Notes: generated by a model from the sequence alone, not told the origin. Positions 27,934-37,185 are shown, numbered from the stretch's first letter. The stretch: 64,000 nt of DNA from Mucilaginibacter paludis DSM 18603 (GCF_000166195.2 NZ_CM001403.1:7924877-7988876), one strand, 5' to 3'. Numbers and translations: made by a program.

Positions 27934-30812
27934 ATCGTCTTCAATAATCCGTTTACCGTATATGTTTTACCCGCTTCGGTTTTAAAACTTGTTTGCATGT
28001 CGCCATATTTCAGCACACACTCGCGTCCTATTTTAGAGGTAACCTGCACCTGCTGCAATTTGCCACCCTTCCATAGCATATTCAATACAAAGCCGCCACG
28101 GGCGCATATTCCCTTTAACTCGCCATCAGGTAATGAGGATGGCAAAGCCGGCAATAAATCAATATATCCCTGCTGACTTTGTAACAGCATTTCGGCAATA
28201 CCGGCCGCTCCGCCAAAATTACCGTCGATCTGGAACGGCGGGTGTGCATCAAATAAATTATGATAAACACCTCCCCTTTCTTTGGCCGATCCGTTTTCGG
28301 CAACGCTCAATAATTTATTAACCAATAGCATCGCATGGTCGCCTTGTTTAAAACGCGCCATCAGGTTTACCTTCCAGGCCAAACTCCAGCCGGTACCCTC
28401 ATCACCCCGGTACTGAAATGATTTTTCGGCAGCCTTCATCATTTGCGGCGTTGAATCCCAGGTAATATCCGTGCCGGGATAAACACCCCAAAGGTGCGAT
28501 ACATGGCGATGAGTATCCGCAGTATCATCTTTATCTTCCATCCACTCCTGGAGCTGGCCAAATTTGCCTACTTTGTTTGGAGCTATCTGCGCATACTTTT
28601 CCTGTAAGGTTTTCCGGAAAGCATCATCAGTTTTTAATATCTCGGATGCCGATATACAATTTTTGAACAGATCGCGGATGATCTGCCGATCCATGGTAGG
28701 CCCGGCAACCAAGCCACCGTGCTCAGGTGAGTTGGATGGGGTACTGATTAAAAAACCGGTTACAGGGTCTTTAACCAGGGTGCTCACAAAAAATTCTGCG
28801 GCCCCCTTCATCTCAGCATAGTGTTTTTTCAGAAAATCGATATCGCCGGTATACAAATAATGCTCCCATAACTGGTGGCACAACCATGCCGCGCCTCCCT
28901 GCCAAATGCCATGATTGGATGCGTTGATGGGTGCTGTACCCAACCAGATATCGGTATTATGGTGCAAAATCCAGCCCGGTGCATCATAATGAATTTTTGC
29001 AGTTTGCGCCCCTGTTACTGCCAACTGGCTAATCATCTTAAAAAGTGGCTTTTCGCATGGAGTTAAATTCAATTCCTCTGCCGGCCAGTAATTCATTTGC
29101 AGGTTGATATTGGTGGTAAACTTACTTCCCCAGGAGGGCACCATCTGATCATTCCAGATTCCCTGTAAATTGGCGGGCAGCTTACTATTTGGCCGAGAAC
29201 AGGATATTAAAAGATATCGCCCATATTGCATATAAAGCGCCAGTAAACCGGGATCAAAAGCTACGGAATAAGTTTTTATCCGTTCGTCGGTAGGTACATC
29301 AACTTTGCCAGGGCCAAGGTTAACCGAAAACGTATTGAAATATTGCTGATAGTCTGTAATGCTTTGCGCTTTTAATTGAGCAAACGTTTTAGTTTTTGCA
29401 GCTTGTAAAGCCTGTTTGCAAATCTCATCAGGTTTACCGGACACATCCTTATAATTCTTAAAGCTGGTAGCTGCGGTTAAGTATATGGTTACGTCATCAG
29501 CTTTGCTTATGCTGATTTGGTTATTGATAACTTTAACAGTGCCACTTAGGGCTTTAATATACAGATAGCTAACCGCTTTTAAAACACCCTTTTGCACTTT
29601 TACATCAAGCGCAATGGTATTAGCATCAACCTGATGAACGGAGGATATTTTGTGAGAGGTTTGCAATAAGGCCACCATGTTAATTTGCCCTGGCTTACTT
29701 GCTTTTAAATGAATGATGATAGCTTTGGCGGGGTCGCTTGCCAGGTATTCGCGGGTAAAGTTAACACCATTGCTGTTATAGGTAGTGGTGGCAACAGCCT
29801 TGCCGATATCCAGGTCGCGTTTATAATCCATTACCTGCGATGAGGTTTTGAAGTTGAGGATCAGATCGCCGAAAGGCAAATAATCGGCCTGATAGCTTGG
29901 GTAAGCAGGAGGATTAGCATCCTGGATCCAGTATTTCCAGTTTCCGGCAAGTTTAATTGGCTTGATAACAGTTCCTTTTTCGTCAACTCCCGATATGGTT
30001 TCGCCGCTGGTGATTCCGCCTTTAACAGAACTTACCTGCACACCTACAGGATAAATCATCAACTCCTTTGCCGCGCTGGTTAAGCCTCCCTTATCATTAA
30101 AGTTAAAAACCTGTATGGCTAAAACATTGGTACCGGTATGCAAATCGGCTGCCGGAATGATGTATTTACGGTAAGCAGTGCCGCTTGTATTACCTATTTG
30201 CTTACCATTGATATAAGTAAAATCAATATCGCGAACGCGGCCCAAACTCAGTAGTAAATCTTTGCCTTTCCAATCAGCAGGCACTTCAAATATTGTTCTG
30301 AACCAGACTGCTCCATCCAGGCCCTCAAAACCTGGCGCTTTTTCCCAGCCTTGCTCGGTAGGCAATTTCATGATTTTCCAGGCAACGTCCTGAAATGATT
30401 GTTGTTGCGGGCCGTTAATGGCACGCATTTTATTGACCCAGGCTGCGGAATCGGCTGGATAAGTATCCTCGTTATTCTTTTTGCCCATAAAATGCTTTTC
30501 GGCCAAAGCTTCTGCTTCCGCTTGTTTGCCTGCAAAAAGCAAATTTCTGATTTCGGGAAGATAGGTTGCCGCGCCGTCGCGCTGATATTTGCGTGGCGAG
30601 CCGCTCCATAAGGTTTGCTCGTTAAACTGAATCCTGTCTGAGCTTATTCCGCCGTAGAACATGGCGCCGAGGGTTCCGTTGCCAATAGGTAAAGCATCGG
30701 TCCATTTTTCGGCAGGTTTTTTATACCAGAGTTTAAGATCCTGACTAAAAACATTTTGCGCCGCAGCTAACAGCAACAAAACAATAATAACACGATTAAG
30801 CAAATGCTTCAT
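27930..30812 (-). CDS. GH95-family alpha-L-fucosidase/galactosidase with inserted jelly-roll
   Basis: 960 residues, signal peptide 1-23 (NVFSQ). The GH95 N-domain starts LWYKKPAEKWTDALPIGNGTLGAMFYGG, is interrupted at about 128-255 by a GH2-like jelly-roll (GAVWFRTIFEVPADWKGKDLLLSLG, TYINGKQIGNTSG), then resumes. The (alpha/alpha)6 barrel shows NLQMNYWPAEELNL, HHNTDIWLGTAPIN, the Glu region QEWMED followed by HRHVSHLWGVYPG, and Asp in FQIDGNFGGAAGIAEML. It is the first gene of the five-gene hydrolase operon. Its predicted promoter lies about 780 nt upstream beyond a repeat-rich leader. GH95 enzymes release alpha-L-fucose or alpha-L-galactose; which one is open. Confidence 0.92.
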   Translation of the reverse strand: MKHLLNRVIIVLLLLAAAQNVFSQDLKLWYKKPAEKWTDALPIGNGTLGAMFYGGISSDRIQFNEQTLWSGSPRKYQRDGAATYLPEIRNLLFAGKQAEAEALAEKHFMGKKNNEDTYPADSAAWVNKMRAINGPQQQSFQDVAWKIMKLPTEQGWEKAPGFEGLDGAVWFRTIFEVPADWKGKDLLLSLGRVRDIDFTYINGKQIGNTSGTAYRKYIIPAADLHTGTNVLAIQVFNFNDKGGLTSAAKELMIYPVGVQVSSVKGGITSGETISGVDEKGTVIKPIKLAGNWKYWIQDANPPAYPSYQADYLPFGDLILNFKTSSQVMDYKRDLDIGKAVATTTYNSNGVNFTREYLASDPAKAIIIHLKASKPGQINMVALLQTSHKISSVHQVDANTIALDVKVQKGVLKAVSYLYIKALSGTVKVINNQISISKADDVTIYLTAATSFKNYKDVSGKPDEICKQALQAAKTKTFAQLKAQSITDYQQYFNTFSVNLGPGKVDVPTDERIKTYSVAFDPGLLALYMQYGRYLLISCSRPNSKLPANLQGIWNDQMVPSWGSKFTTNINLQMNYWPAEELNLTPCEKPLFKMISQLAVTGAQTAKIHYDAPGWILHHNTDIWLGTAPINASNHGIWQGGAAWLCHQLWEHYLYTGDIDFLKKHYAEMKGAAEFFVSTLVKDPVTGFLISTPSNSPEHGGLVAGPTMDRQIIRDLFKNCISASEILKTDDAFRKTLQEKYAQIAPNKVGKFGQLQEWMEDKDDTADTHRHVSHLWGVYPGTDITWDSTPQMMKAAEKSFQYRGDEGTGWSLAWKVNLMARFKQGDHAMLLVNKLLSVAENGSAKERGGVYHNLFDAHPPFQIDGNFGGAAGIAEMLLQSQQGYIDLLPALPSSLPDGELKGICARGGFVLNMLWKGGKLQQVQVTSKIGRECVLKYGDMQTSFKTEAGKTYTVNGLLKTI

Positions 30813-30880
30813 AAATTGGCCCGGGATTATTTATCGGGTGTTTGTATTGGTTTATAATGACGTCTTCTTAAGTTTCTGAT

Positions 30881-31131
30881 TATCAGCGCGTCTGTTTTTG
30901 ATCTAACAATCAGTATTCATAATTTATAGCATCGGCACGCTCAGTCGCCGCGTGAAGGGGCTTGTTACTTTTGTCTTGACACAAAAGTAACCAAAAAGTC
31001 AAGACTGCCCGATCCTTCCTCCCGCGAGGCCAACACCCGGCCCGGCGTGCAGTCAGGCTTTTGCGCACTTTTCTTTCTGCACCTAACTGTCTGCGAGGTT
31101 CAAACGTCATCCCAGTTTTTTTGTGGCTGAC
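30881..31131. repeat. Dispersed ~245-bp repeat, copy A
   Basis: Closely matches 60714-60960 over about 245 bp (shared blocks ATCGGCACGCTCAGTCGCCG, CAAAAAGTCAAGACTGCCCG, GGCCCGGCGTGCAGTC). Contains a perfect 11-bp stem GTTACTTTTGT / ACAAAAGTAAC with a 6-nt loop (30964-30991). The loop-spanning GTCTTGAC can instead pair with GTCAAGAC at 30998-31005, giving two mutually exclusive hairpins. Confidence 0.8.
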
Positions 31132-31289
31132 CGGGTCCATTACTTATAATAACATTTTCTTAAGTTATTGATTATCAACACCAACCCCCCCTCCACCATG
31201 TCATCCCGACGGGAGGAGGGATCTTTTTCGCGCGAAAAGTATACAGCATGTCGGCTACGCTGATTGTCAATCCTGTATCTGCGCCTGGT

Positions 31290-31490
31290 AATCAGTATCC
31301 TCAATTTAAAACATCGGCACGCTCAATCGCAGCGTGAAGCAGCTTACCCAACCCTCCCCGTATGGAAGGCTTTAAAAGTCTCCCCTACTGGGGGAGATTT
31401 AGAGGGGGCTTTGGAGTGCCCGATCCTTCCACCCGCAAAGCCAGCTCCTGGCCCGGCGTGCAGTCAGGCCTTTACGCACCTTTGCATCCG
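31290..31490. repeat. Dispersed repeat, degenerate copy B
   Basis: Shares the start (AATCAGTATCCTCAATTTAA, then CATCGGCACGCTCAATCGCA) and the end (GTGCCCGATCCTTCCACCCG, GGCCCGGCGTGCAGTCAGGC) with copy A. The middle, including the TTACTTTTGT hairpin, is replaced by the first 41-bp TCCCC...GGGGA repeat unit. Confidence 0.65.
31371..31411 (+). repeat. 41-bp direct repeat, unit 1
   Basis: TTTAAAAGTCTCCCCTACTG continuing into GGGGAGATTTAGAGGGGGCT. An almost identical copy lies at 31541-31581. It contains a CTCCCC...GGGGAG hairpin. Confidence 0.75.
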
Positions 31491-31540
31491 GATCAAATAA
31501 ACAAATCCAACCCCCACCTAATCCACGCTGTACAGCGGTC

Positions 31541-31581
31541 TTTAAAAGTCTCCCCTACCGGGGGAGATTTAGAGGGGGCTT
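31541..31581 (+). repeat. 41-bp direct repeat, unit 2
   Basis: Differs from unit 1 at one internal position (CTACTG versus CTACCG). It ends 12 nt before the -7 box of the GH95 promoter module, so it would lie at the very start of the transcript. Confidence 0.75.
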
Positions 31582-31592
31582 AGCCTCAACAA

Positions 31593-31660
31593 CAAATATA
31601 TCGGGCCTAACGCATAATTTGGTATAGTATATTTTCTATCTGCTATACAATATTACCACC
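31593..31660 (-). promoter_or_regulatory. AraC-type promoter module of the GH95 hydrolase operon
   Basis: Plus-strand reading: CAAATATA (31593-31600; a perfect TATATTTG -7 box), 22 bp, half-site TATAGTATATTTTCTAT (31623-31639), 4 bp, half-site TATACAATATTACCACC (31644-31660). It begins 10 nt beyond the stop of the 921-residue hydrolase gene. The next gene in its direction is GH95, about 780 nt away. Confidence 0.72.
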
Positions 31661-31669
31661 GGCAAAATC

Positions 31670-34435
31670 TTAATTAAAAAGCGCGTCTAAAAATCGGTTT
31701 GCACCACCTTTGTTCATACCCGCATCATATACCGGTACAGCGGTATTCCCATCTACAAAACCCAAAACCAAACAAGCGCCTTTACCTAAAGTTAAAGTAT
31801 TGGTACCCGCCGGGAAAGTATATGTATGCAGGTTTACGGATGGCAAACCGGTAATAAATACCGCGTTGGCTATTTTAATTTCAGCTTGCCCATAATCGTT
31901 TGCGCTGGCATCTGTTTCCAACTGAGGCTCGGGTAAGTACTGCTTATCTTTGGCATTAAAAAATCCTACAATAACTTTAACCGGTTGCTTGCTGGTGAAT
32001 TTTAGCGTTGTACCTTCTTTTACCTGTGCGGCTTTTGATAACGGAATACCTTTAAGTTGTTTTAATACCGGGTCGAAAACAGTAGCGGTAGCCGTTGTAT
32101 CTGTAAATACCGACTGTTGAGCGCCCAAATTATAATAATCGCCGGTTTGGCTAAGTAATTCAACCTCGGCAGGCTTTAAAGGAGCCGCCATTTTCGCTTC
32201 CGGGCCATTTTGTTTTAAAAGTGCTACGTTGCTTTTAAACTTATCCAACTCCTGCTGATACATGGGCAATAGCTCGGCCCAGGTTTTATTTTTACCATCG
32301 TTACCCCCTATCGGGATTTTTCTTTGCTGGGTTTGCATACTGTTGGCATACAGATAGGTATCCTTTGTAAGGGCGGCCAGTTGTTTGTAATAGGATACAC
32401 TACTTTCCAGGTAAGGGATAGCAGCTTCCAGGTCGGCTATGTTTTTTGAGTATTTATACTTTAACACTTGTAACGCTGCCTGCACCTTTGCGGCATAAAA
32501 ATTGGCGAGGGCATTATAACAATACATATCGTTTTTTACCCGTTCAAATTCCGCTTTGTTGGTTTTGATACCCGGCGCTGCATTTTCAACAGCCGCTATG
32601 GCCTTTTTACCGCGAATTACAATATCATTTAAAACAGCCACCGGCGTTTCGCCAATGTGGGGCTGATGTTTCCATTCCTTTTCGGCATATTCGCCTATCA
32701 TCTCCCCTTCCGGGCCTTCAGAATTATATAATAGGGTGAACAAGCCGTACCGTTCAGGGTTGATCAGCTGGCTCATAAACATGCCCAGCGTTAAGGTTTG
32801 GCGGTTGCCATCGGTTATGCCATAACGCCTTAATAACTTAGGCTCAATTTCGCCCGATTGGTTATAAGCTTCTAAAATATCGCTTCCATACTTTTGGCCG
32901 CAACCGAATTGATTGGCTATCTGGCCCGACCAGTATTTGTTTTCCTGTATGCTATCGCGATGGCAGTTCCAGGCATAGCGCGACCACTCCTTATACCAAA
33001 GCCAGTCACGATCTATTTGTAATAAGCGGGTATCGGCTTTGTCGGCAGTATAAGGCCAATCCCAATAAGATGACTCCGGGTATAAATGAAGCCCGTTTGA
33101 TTCATAAGTATTATGCATCGCCAACACGCACTTTTGTATAAAATCCGACGAAGCATAGCGGAATGGCTCCAAATTAGCCATAATATGGATGTTCTCAATC
33201 TGTACGCTCCCCAAGTGGCTCAGGGTGCGGTGCAGTTCAGCCCATGGGCCGCGGGGAGTATAGGTGGTTAAAGCCTCGCCATTGTATTTAGCCTCGGTAT
33301 ACAAGTTTTTATACAAAGGTAAAGCGTATTTCATTACGGTTGGCGCATCAGTATCATGGGCGCGGAGCACAATGGGCGGTTCATCTGTTTTGCCTAAAGC
33401 CTTCAACCCGTCTTTTACGCCGGGGATAATCGTTTTGGTAAACCAGTCGATATCATCCTGCCCCTCACCTTCCATCGCTTCGCCTAAGCAAACCATCAAG
33501 CCTACATTGGGATACTTCTCTACAAACGCCGCAATCGACTTACGGGTATAATCGGCAATCATAGGAATGATCGGACGGTTCCTGTCCTGCGTTTTGATAT
33601 GGTTATGCTCGGCAAATGGCTTGGACACCAAAATATTATAAAACATCTGGATCACCCAGATGCCGCGTTTGTTAGCCTCTTCGGTTAAAAATTTAAAAAC
33701 CTCTTCATTTTTTTTAAAAGTAGCATCGTCAACTTCAACCGCGTAAGGGTAATCTTTTAAGCGTACCAGCGAAGCAAAGGGATGCCCGTTCCATAAATAG
33801 AGCGAATTCATCCTGTTCTCTACCATCTGATCAAGATATTTTATCCAGAGGGCTTTATCGTAAAACCAGGGGAATGTTTCGGGGGTATAGGGATATTCGT
33901 AAACGCCGCGCCCCGGAAGATAAGTTGTTTTTTGCAAGCCGATGCAAGCGCCGCGCAGCACCATTTCGGGGCGATCAGTCATCGAAATATTTTCGGGCAA
34001 CTTGCCTTTTGCTTTAATCTGGTCGGCCAACTCCATACATCCATATAAAGCGCCCGAATTATCGATGCCCGAAATAACGATATTTTGTTGCTTAGATGAG
34101 GAAATAGAAAAGCCTTCCTTGGTATCAGGCAATTTTTTTAAAGGAAGCTGATATGCCGAAGTGGCTTTAATAATCAAAGCATCACCTACTTTGCCTACAA
34201 CAATTACTTGCCCAGTTTTGGGTAAAACACCTTGCTGCGTGGTACTCACGGCGTATCCGGCAGAAGTTAAAGCGCCTGCTAACTGGTGTGCGCCAAAAAC
34301 AACCCTGGCGTGGGCACGGGTAGCTATAACAATAGTGATTTTATTTTTAGGTAAGTTACCCGCTATGCTACTCAGGGCAAATAGCAAAGTGTAACTTAGT
34401 ATTAATGTTTTTATCAGGTTTTTCATGATCATCAT
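31670..34435 (-). CDS. Secreted TIM-barrel hydrolase with GH20/GH67-type N-domain
   Basis: 921 residues, signal peptide about 1-26. The N-terminal part (about 30-150: ITIVIATRAHARVVFGAHQL, GQVIVVGKVGDAL, GFSISSSKQQNIVISGIDNSGALYGCMEL) matches the alpha-beta domain that precedes GH20, GH67, GH84 and GH115 barrels. The barrel (about 180-560) has ENRMNSLYLWNGHPFASL, MVCLGEAMEGEGQDDIDWF and ESSYWDWPYTADKADT; acidic residues in GEAMEGE are catalytic candidates. Helical and beta domains follow. I do not recognise a defined CAZy family. An alpha-glucuronidase-type role is possible by fold only. Last gene of the seven-gene operon, 9 nt after the symporter. Confidence 0.65.
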   Translation of the reverse strand: MMIMKNLIKTLILSYTLLFALSSIAGNLPKNKITIVIATRAHARVVFGAHQLAGALTSAGYAVSTTQQGVLPKTGQVIVVGKVGDALIIKATSAYQLPLKKLPDTKEGFSISSSKQQNIVISGIDNSGALYGCMELADQIKAKGKLPENISMTDRPEMVLRGACIGLQKTTYLPGRGVYEYPYTPETFPWFYDKALWIKYLDQMVENRMNSLYLWNGHPFASLVRLKDYPYAVEVDDATFKKNEEVFKFLTEEANKRGIWVIQMFYNILVSKPFAEHNHIKTQDRNRPIIPMIADYTRKSIAAFVEKYPNVGLMVCLGEAMEGEGQDDIDWFTKTIIPGVKDGLKALGKTDEPPIVLRAHDTDAPTVMKYALPLYKNLYTEAKYNGEALTTYTPRGPWAELHRTLSHLGSVQIENIHIMANLEPFRYASSDFIQKCVLAMHNTYESNGLHLYPESSYWDWPYTADKADTRLLQIDRDWLWYKEWSRYAWNCHRDSIQENKYWSGQIANQFGCGQKYGSDILEAYNQSGEIEPKLLRRYGITDGNRQTLTLGMFMSQLINPERYGLFTLLYNSEGPEGEMIGEYAEKEWKHQPHIGETPVAVLNDIVIRGKKAIAAVENAAPGIKTNKAEFERVKNDMYCYNALANFYAAKVQAALQVLKYKYSKNIADLEAAIPYLESSVSYYKQLAALTKDTYLYANSMQTQQRKIPIGGNDGKNKTWAELLPMYQQELDKFKSNVALLKQNGPEAKMAAPLKPAEVELLSQTGDYYNLGAQQSVFTDTTATATVFDPVLKQLKGIPLSKAAQVKEGTTLKFTSKQPVKVIVGFFNAKDKQYLPEPQLETDASANDYGQAEIKIANAVFITGLPSVNLHTYTFPAGTNTLTLGKGACLVLGFVDGNTAVPVYDAGMNKGGANRFLDALFN

Positions 34436-34444
34436 ATTAGGTAC

Positions 34445-36013
34445 TTAAACCTGGGCCTTTCTTAAATTTTTGCGTGTTTCAAGCCAGCCGCTGAATAACA
34501 GGTTTTTGTTGATGGAAGGTTTAGGGAAAAACAAACTGGCTATATAACCAACTACAATTACAATAATGTGGCTATATACGCCAAGCATATATTTATGCTG
34601 ATTAAAATTAAACTTACCCAAATTGATTAAAATATGCTTATCCGTACCCAAACCAATTTTAGTAGAGGTTAAAAAAGCGTAGGCGGTAAAACATACGCAT
34701 GTGATAACGCCAATCAACAAACCCTGCCTGTTAGCCCTGGAACTGAAAAGCCCCAGTAAGAACATCCCGGCAATACCGCCCGAGAATATAGAGTACAAAG
34801 TAAACACAATGCCCAGCACGCCTTCGTCGCCAGCCATCAGGTAAAGGCTCGCTATTAAAACGGAGCCTACACCACCGAATATCACTATCCAACGGCCTGC
34901 TTTTAAGTTTTGTACGTCATCATGTTTAGGGAAAATCCTTTTATAATAATCCTCCACGCCAACGGCACCCAAACAGTTCAGGTCGGAGCCTAAGCTGGAG
35001 ATAGCTGCGGAAATTAAAGCGGCCAATATTAAACCCACTACTCCAGGCGGCAGATTGGTCATGATAAAATACGGAAAAACAGCATCGGCGCGCATCCCCG
35101 GCGGCAAAGGGTTTTGTTTGTAAAAAACAAATAAAGCTGTGCCTATAAACATAAACAAGGCCCATAGAGGCACGGTAAGGCCTACACCCAACAAGGCCGC
35201 TTTGATGGCCGACTTATCGCTTTTAGCAGTTAAGTACCTTTGCACCATGGTTTGATCGGTACCGTATTTTTGAATGGCATAAAAAATACCATTGATAGCC
35301 ATCACAATAAAGGTTAATTTTTTAAAGTTGAAATCGTACGGGCCGAAACCTGTTTTACCATTGCTCGACGCGATATGCCAAAATTCGGCAGGGCCACCTT
35401 TTACCGCGAATAAGATGATCACCAACGAAACTACGCCACCTATGATGAGCAAAAATCCTTGAATTACATCGGCCCAGATCACCGCCTCAATACCGCCAAT
35501 AAGCGTGATAATAATAACGATGATGCCGATAACCCATATAATTAAAAAGGTATTAGCTCCTGTCATGTTAGATAGCGCCAGGGCCAGCAGAAAAAACACC
35601 GTTCCCATTTTTGAGAAGTGCGTTAAAACAAACGCGATTGAACTATACAGGCGGGCAAAAACACCAAATCGTTTTTCGAAATATTCATAAGCGCTTAAGC
35701 CGATTACTTCGCGGTAAAGCGGCACGATGAACCAAACCATAAAAAGTAACACGATTGGCACCATAAGCCCCTGTATCAATAAGATCCAGTTGGATGAATA
35801 GCCCTCACCCGGATAGGCCAAAAAAGTAACGCTGCTTACCAGTGTAGCCATCAGCGACATCCCTATAGCCCATGATGGAATGGTGCCCGCAGAAACAAAA
35901 TATTTAGCGGTTGTATTTTGATTTCTACCAAAGCGTAAACCTACACCCAGCGAGGTTGCCAGGGATATAATAATGATGAGGTAGTCAATAAAATGTAATG
36001 TTTCTCGCTGCAT
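34445..36013 (-). CDS. Sodium:solute symporter (SSS family), second paralogue
   Basis: 522 residues, about 13-14 membrane helices. SSS motifs: PSWAIGMSLMATLVSSVTFLAYPGEGY, GGIEAVIWADVIQGFLLIIGG and ALISAAISSLGSDLNCLGAVGVEDYYKR. It is clearly diverged from the other symporter in the window, so probably carries a different compound. It is placed 5 nt after the DUF1537 kinase gene, which argues that it imports the sugar acid, or a precursor, used by the kinase/PdxA pair. Confidence 0.9.
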   Translation of the reverse strand: MQRETLHFIDYLIIIISLATSLGVGLRFGRNQNTTAKYFVSAGTIPSWAIGMSLMATLVSSVTFLAYPGEGYSSNWILLIQGLMVPIVLLFMVWFIVPLYREVIGLSAYEYFEKRFGVFARLYSSIAFVLTHFSKMGTVFFLLALALSNMTGANTFLIIWVIGIIVIIITLIGGIEAVIWADVIQGFLLIIGGVVSLVIILFAVKGGPAEFWHIASSNGKTGFGPYDFNFKKLTFIVMAINGIFYAIQKYGTDQTMVQRYLTAKSDKSAIKAALLGVGLTVPLWALFMFIGTALFVFYKQNPLPPGMRADAVFPYFIMTNLPPGVVGLILAALISAAISSLGSDLNCLGAVGVEDYYKRIFPKHDDVQNLKAGRWIVIFGGVGSVLIASLYLMAGDEGVLGIVFTLYSIFSGGIAGMFLLGLFSSRANRQGLLIGVITCVCFTAYAFLTSTKIGLGTDKHILINLGKFNFNQHKYMLGVYSHIIVIVVGYIASLFFPKPSINKNLLFSGWLETRKNLRKAQV

Positions 36014-36018
36014 AATAA

Positions 36019-37185
36019 TTAGTATAGGCTGTATTGGCGTATGGAGTGCGGCCAGGAATAGCTTCCGGGTTTAATGGTAATGTATAATTGGGGCTTCTCG
36101 TCGTTACTCATCCTAATCACACCTGCGGCCAGTTCTTCAACCGGGTAAATTTTTGAAATACCCAATTTTTTTAAGATAGCGGATGACGTTGAGCCACCCT
36201 CGATGAGTAATTCGTTGATGTCGATTTGTTCAAAAACCATTTTTACAATGATTGCGGTTTTTTCCCTTAATGTCCGTGCTTGATTTAACTCGTTGCCCGT
36301 GCTTAAAGGATCGATGGCTATAATGGCTTGGCCAAATGTAGTGATATCCGAAACAATTTCACTACACCAGCTCTGATACTTTTCCTCATCAAATGTATCT
36401 GATTCGATGATCCCCGGAGGCATATAACTTACGGGAGCACCAGATTGCTTTAGCTTAGCAATCGAGTTGCTGCTTTCGCTGAAAGCAGTGCCGGATACGA
36501 TGAGTACAGGCGGTTTAAATACTCTTGGCGGCTTTTGTTTCGCTTGCTCATCCGGAATAATCAATTTATCCAGCAGTGCTGTAAAAAAACCGGAAGCACC
36601 GGCTATCAGCATATTTTTATTAACCTTATCTGCCCAGGCCCTTAAATCGTCAACACTGGCGGCATCACCAACAATAATGCCTTCGTGCTGCAAGGTTTCA
36701 TGATGTTTTTGCGAATAAACATGAATACCTTTTTGATGCAAGTGCTCAACCACGGCCGATGTTTTAACCGGAAATTCGGGATCGTTGGAAAAATTGCTCA
36801 GATGCAAGGGGCCCGAACTTAAAAGGTATTCGCCATTAATGATTGTACGCCCCAGGGCGGGGTTGGCAGGGATAAGCAAAGCCCTGGAATGGTTTAGCTC
36901 CTGTATATGAACCAGTAACTCTTCGGCCACATACCCACGTAGAACTGAATCTACTTTTTTGAATATGAAGGTCGGGTTAAGCTTGGCTACCTCCCTGGTA
37001 ACCGCTTCCATGTGTTGCTCCGCTTCCTGCTTTTGCATAGAGCGGGTATCGGTAGCAATGACCAGCAGATCGGCCTTTGATTGCAGGTTTACGTGGGTAT
37101 TCACTTCAACACTCAAGTTGTAGCGAAGCCCTATGCCACCTAATTCGGCGGCGCCGGTAAAATCATCTGCAATTACAATAATCAT
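36019..37185 (-). CDS. DUF1537 four-carbon acid-sugar kinase
   Basis: Cytosolic ATP-dependent sugar-acid kinase; 388 residues. N-terminal substrate domain: VIADDFTGAAELGGIGLRYN and FKKVDSVLRGYVAEELLVHI, LLIPANPALGRTIINGEYLL. C-terminal nucleotide domain: LLIEGGSTSSAILKKLG and ITIKPGSYSWPHSI. Family members phosphorylate threonate, erythronate or related acids (DtnK, OtnK, LtnK). Its ATG shares one base with the PdxA-like stop (TAATG), so the two are translationally coupled, as in known threonate/erythronate pathways. The exact acid is not predictable. Confidence 0.88.
   Translation of the reverse strand: MIIVIADDFTGAAELGGIGLRYNLSVEVNTHVNLQSKADLLVIATDTRSMQKQEAEQHMEAVTREVAKLNPTFIFKKVDSVLRGYVAEELLVHIQELNHSRALLIPANPALGRTIINGEYLLSSGPLHLSNFSNDPEFPVKTSAVVEHLHQKGIHVYSQKHHETLQHEGIIVGDAASVDDLRAWADKVNKNMLIAGASGFFTALLDKLIIPDEQAKQKPPRVFKPPVLIVSGTAFSESSNSIAKLKQSGAPVSYMPPGIIESDTFDEEKYQSWCSEIVSDITTFGQAIIAIDPLSTGNELNQARTLREKTAIIVKMVFEQIDINELLIEGGSTSSAILKKLGISKIYPVEELAAGVIRMSNDEKPQLYITIKPGSYSWPHSIRQYSLY

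Larger units (their letters stand above)
30813..31592. repeat. Repeat-rich leader region before the GH95 operon
   Basis: 780 nt of non-coding DNA between the predicted start site and GH95. It contains a full copy of a dispersed repeat (30881-31131), a degenerate copy (about 31290-31490), two similar segments TTATAAT...TCTTAAGTT...GATTATCA (30852-30890, 31145-31183), a REP-like TGTCATCCCGACGGGAGG (31199-31216) and a 41-bp direct repeat. Short frames here are by-products of the repeats. Confidence 0.75.

Noticed and set aside
30910..31140. 76-residue minus-strand frame and other short frames in 31264-31583
   Set aside because: They lie entirely inside dispersed repeats, and copy C (60829-61026) yields a similar frame simply because the DNA repeats. 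No family match or ribosome signal.
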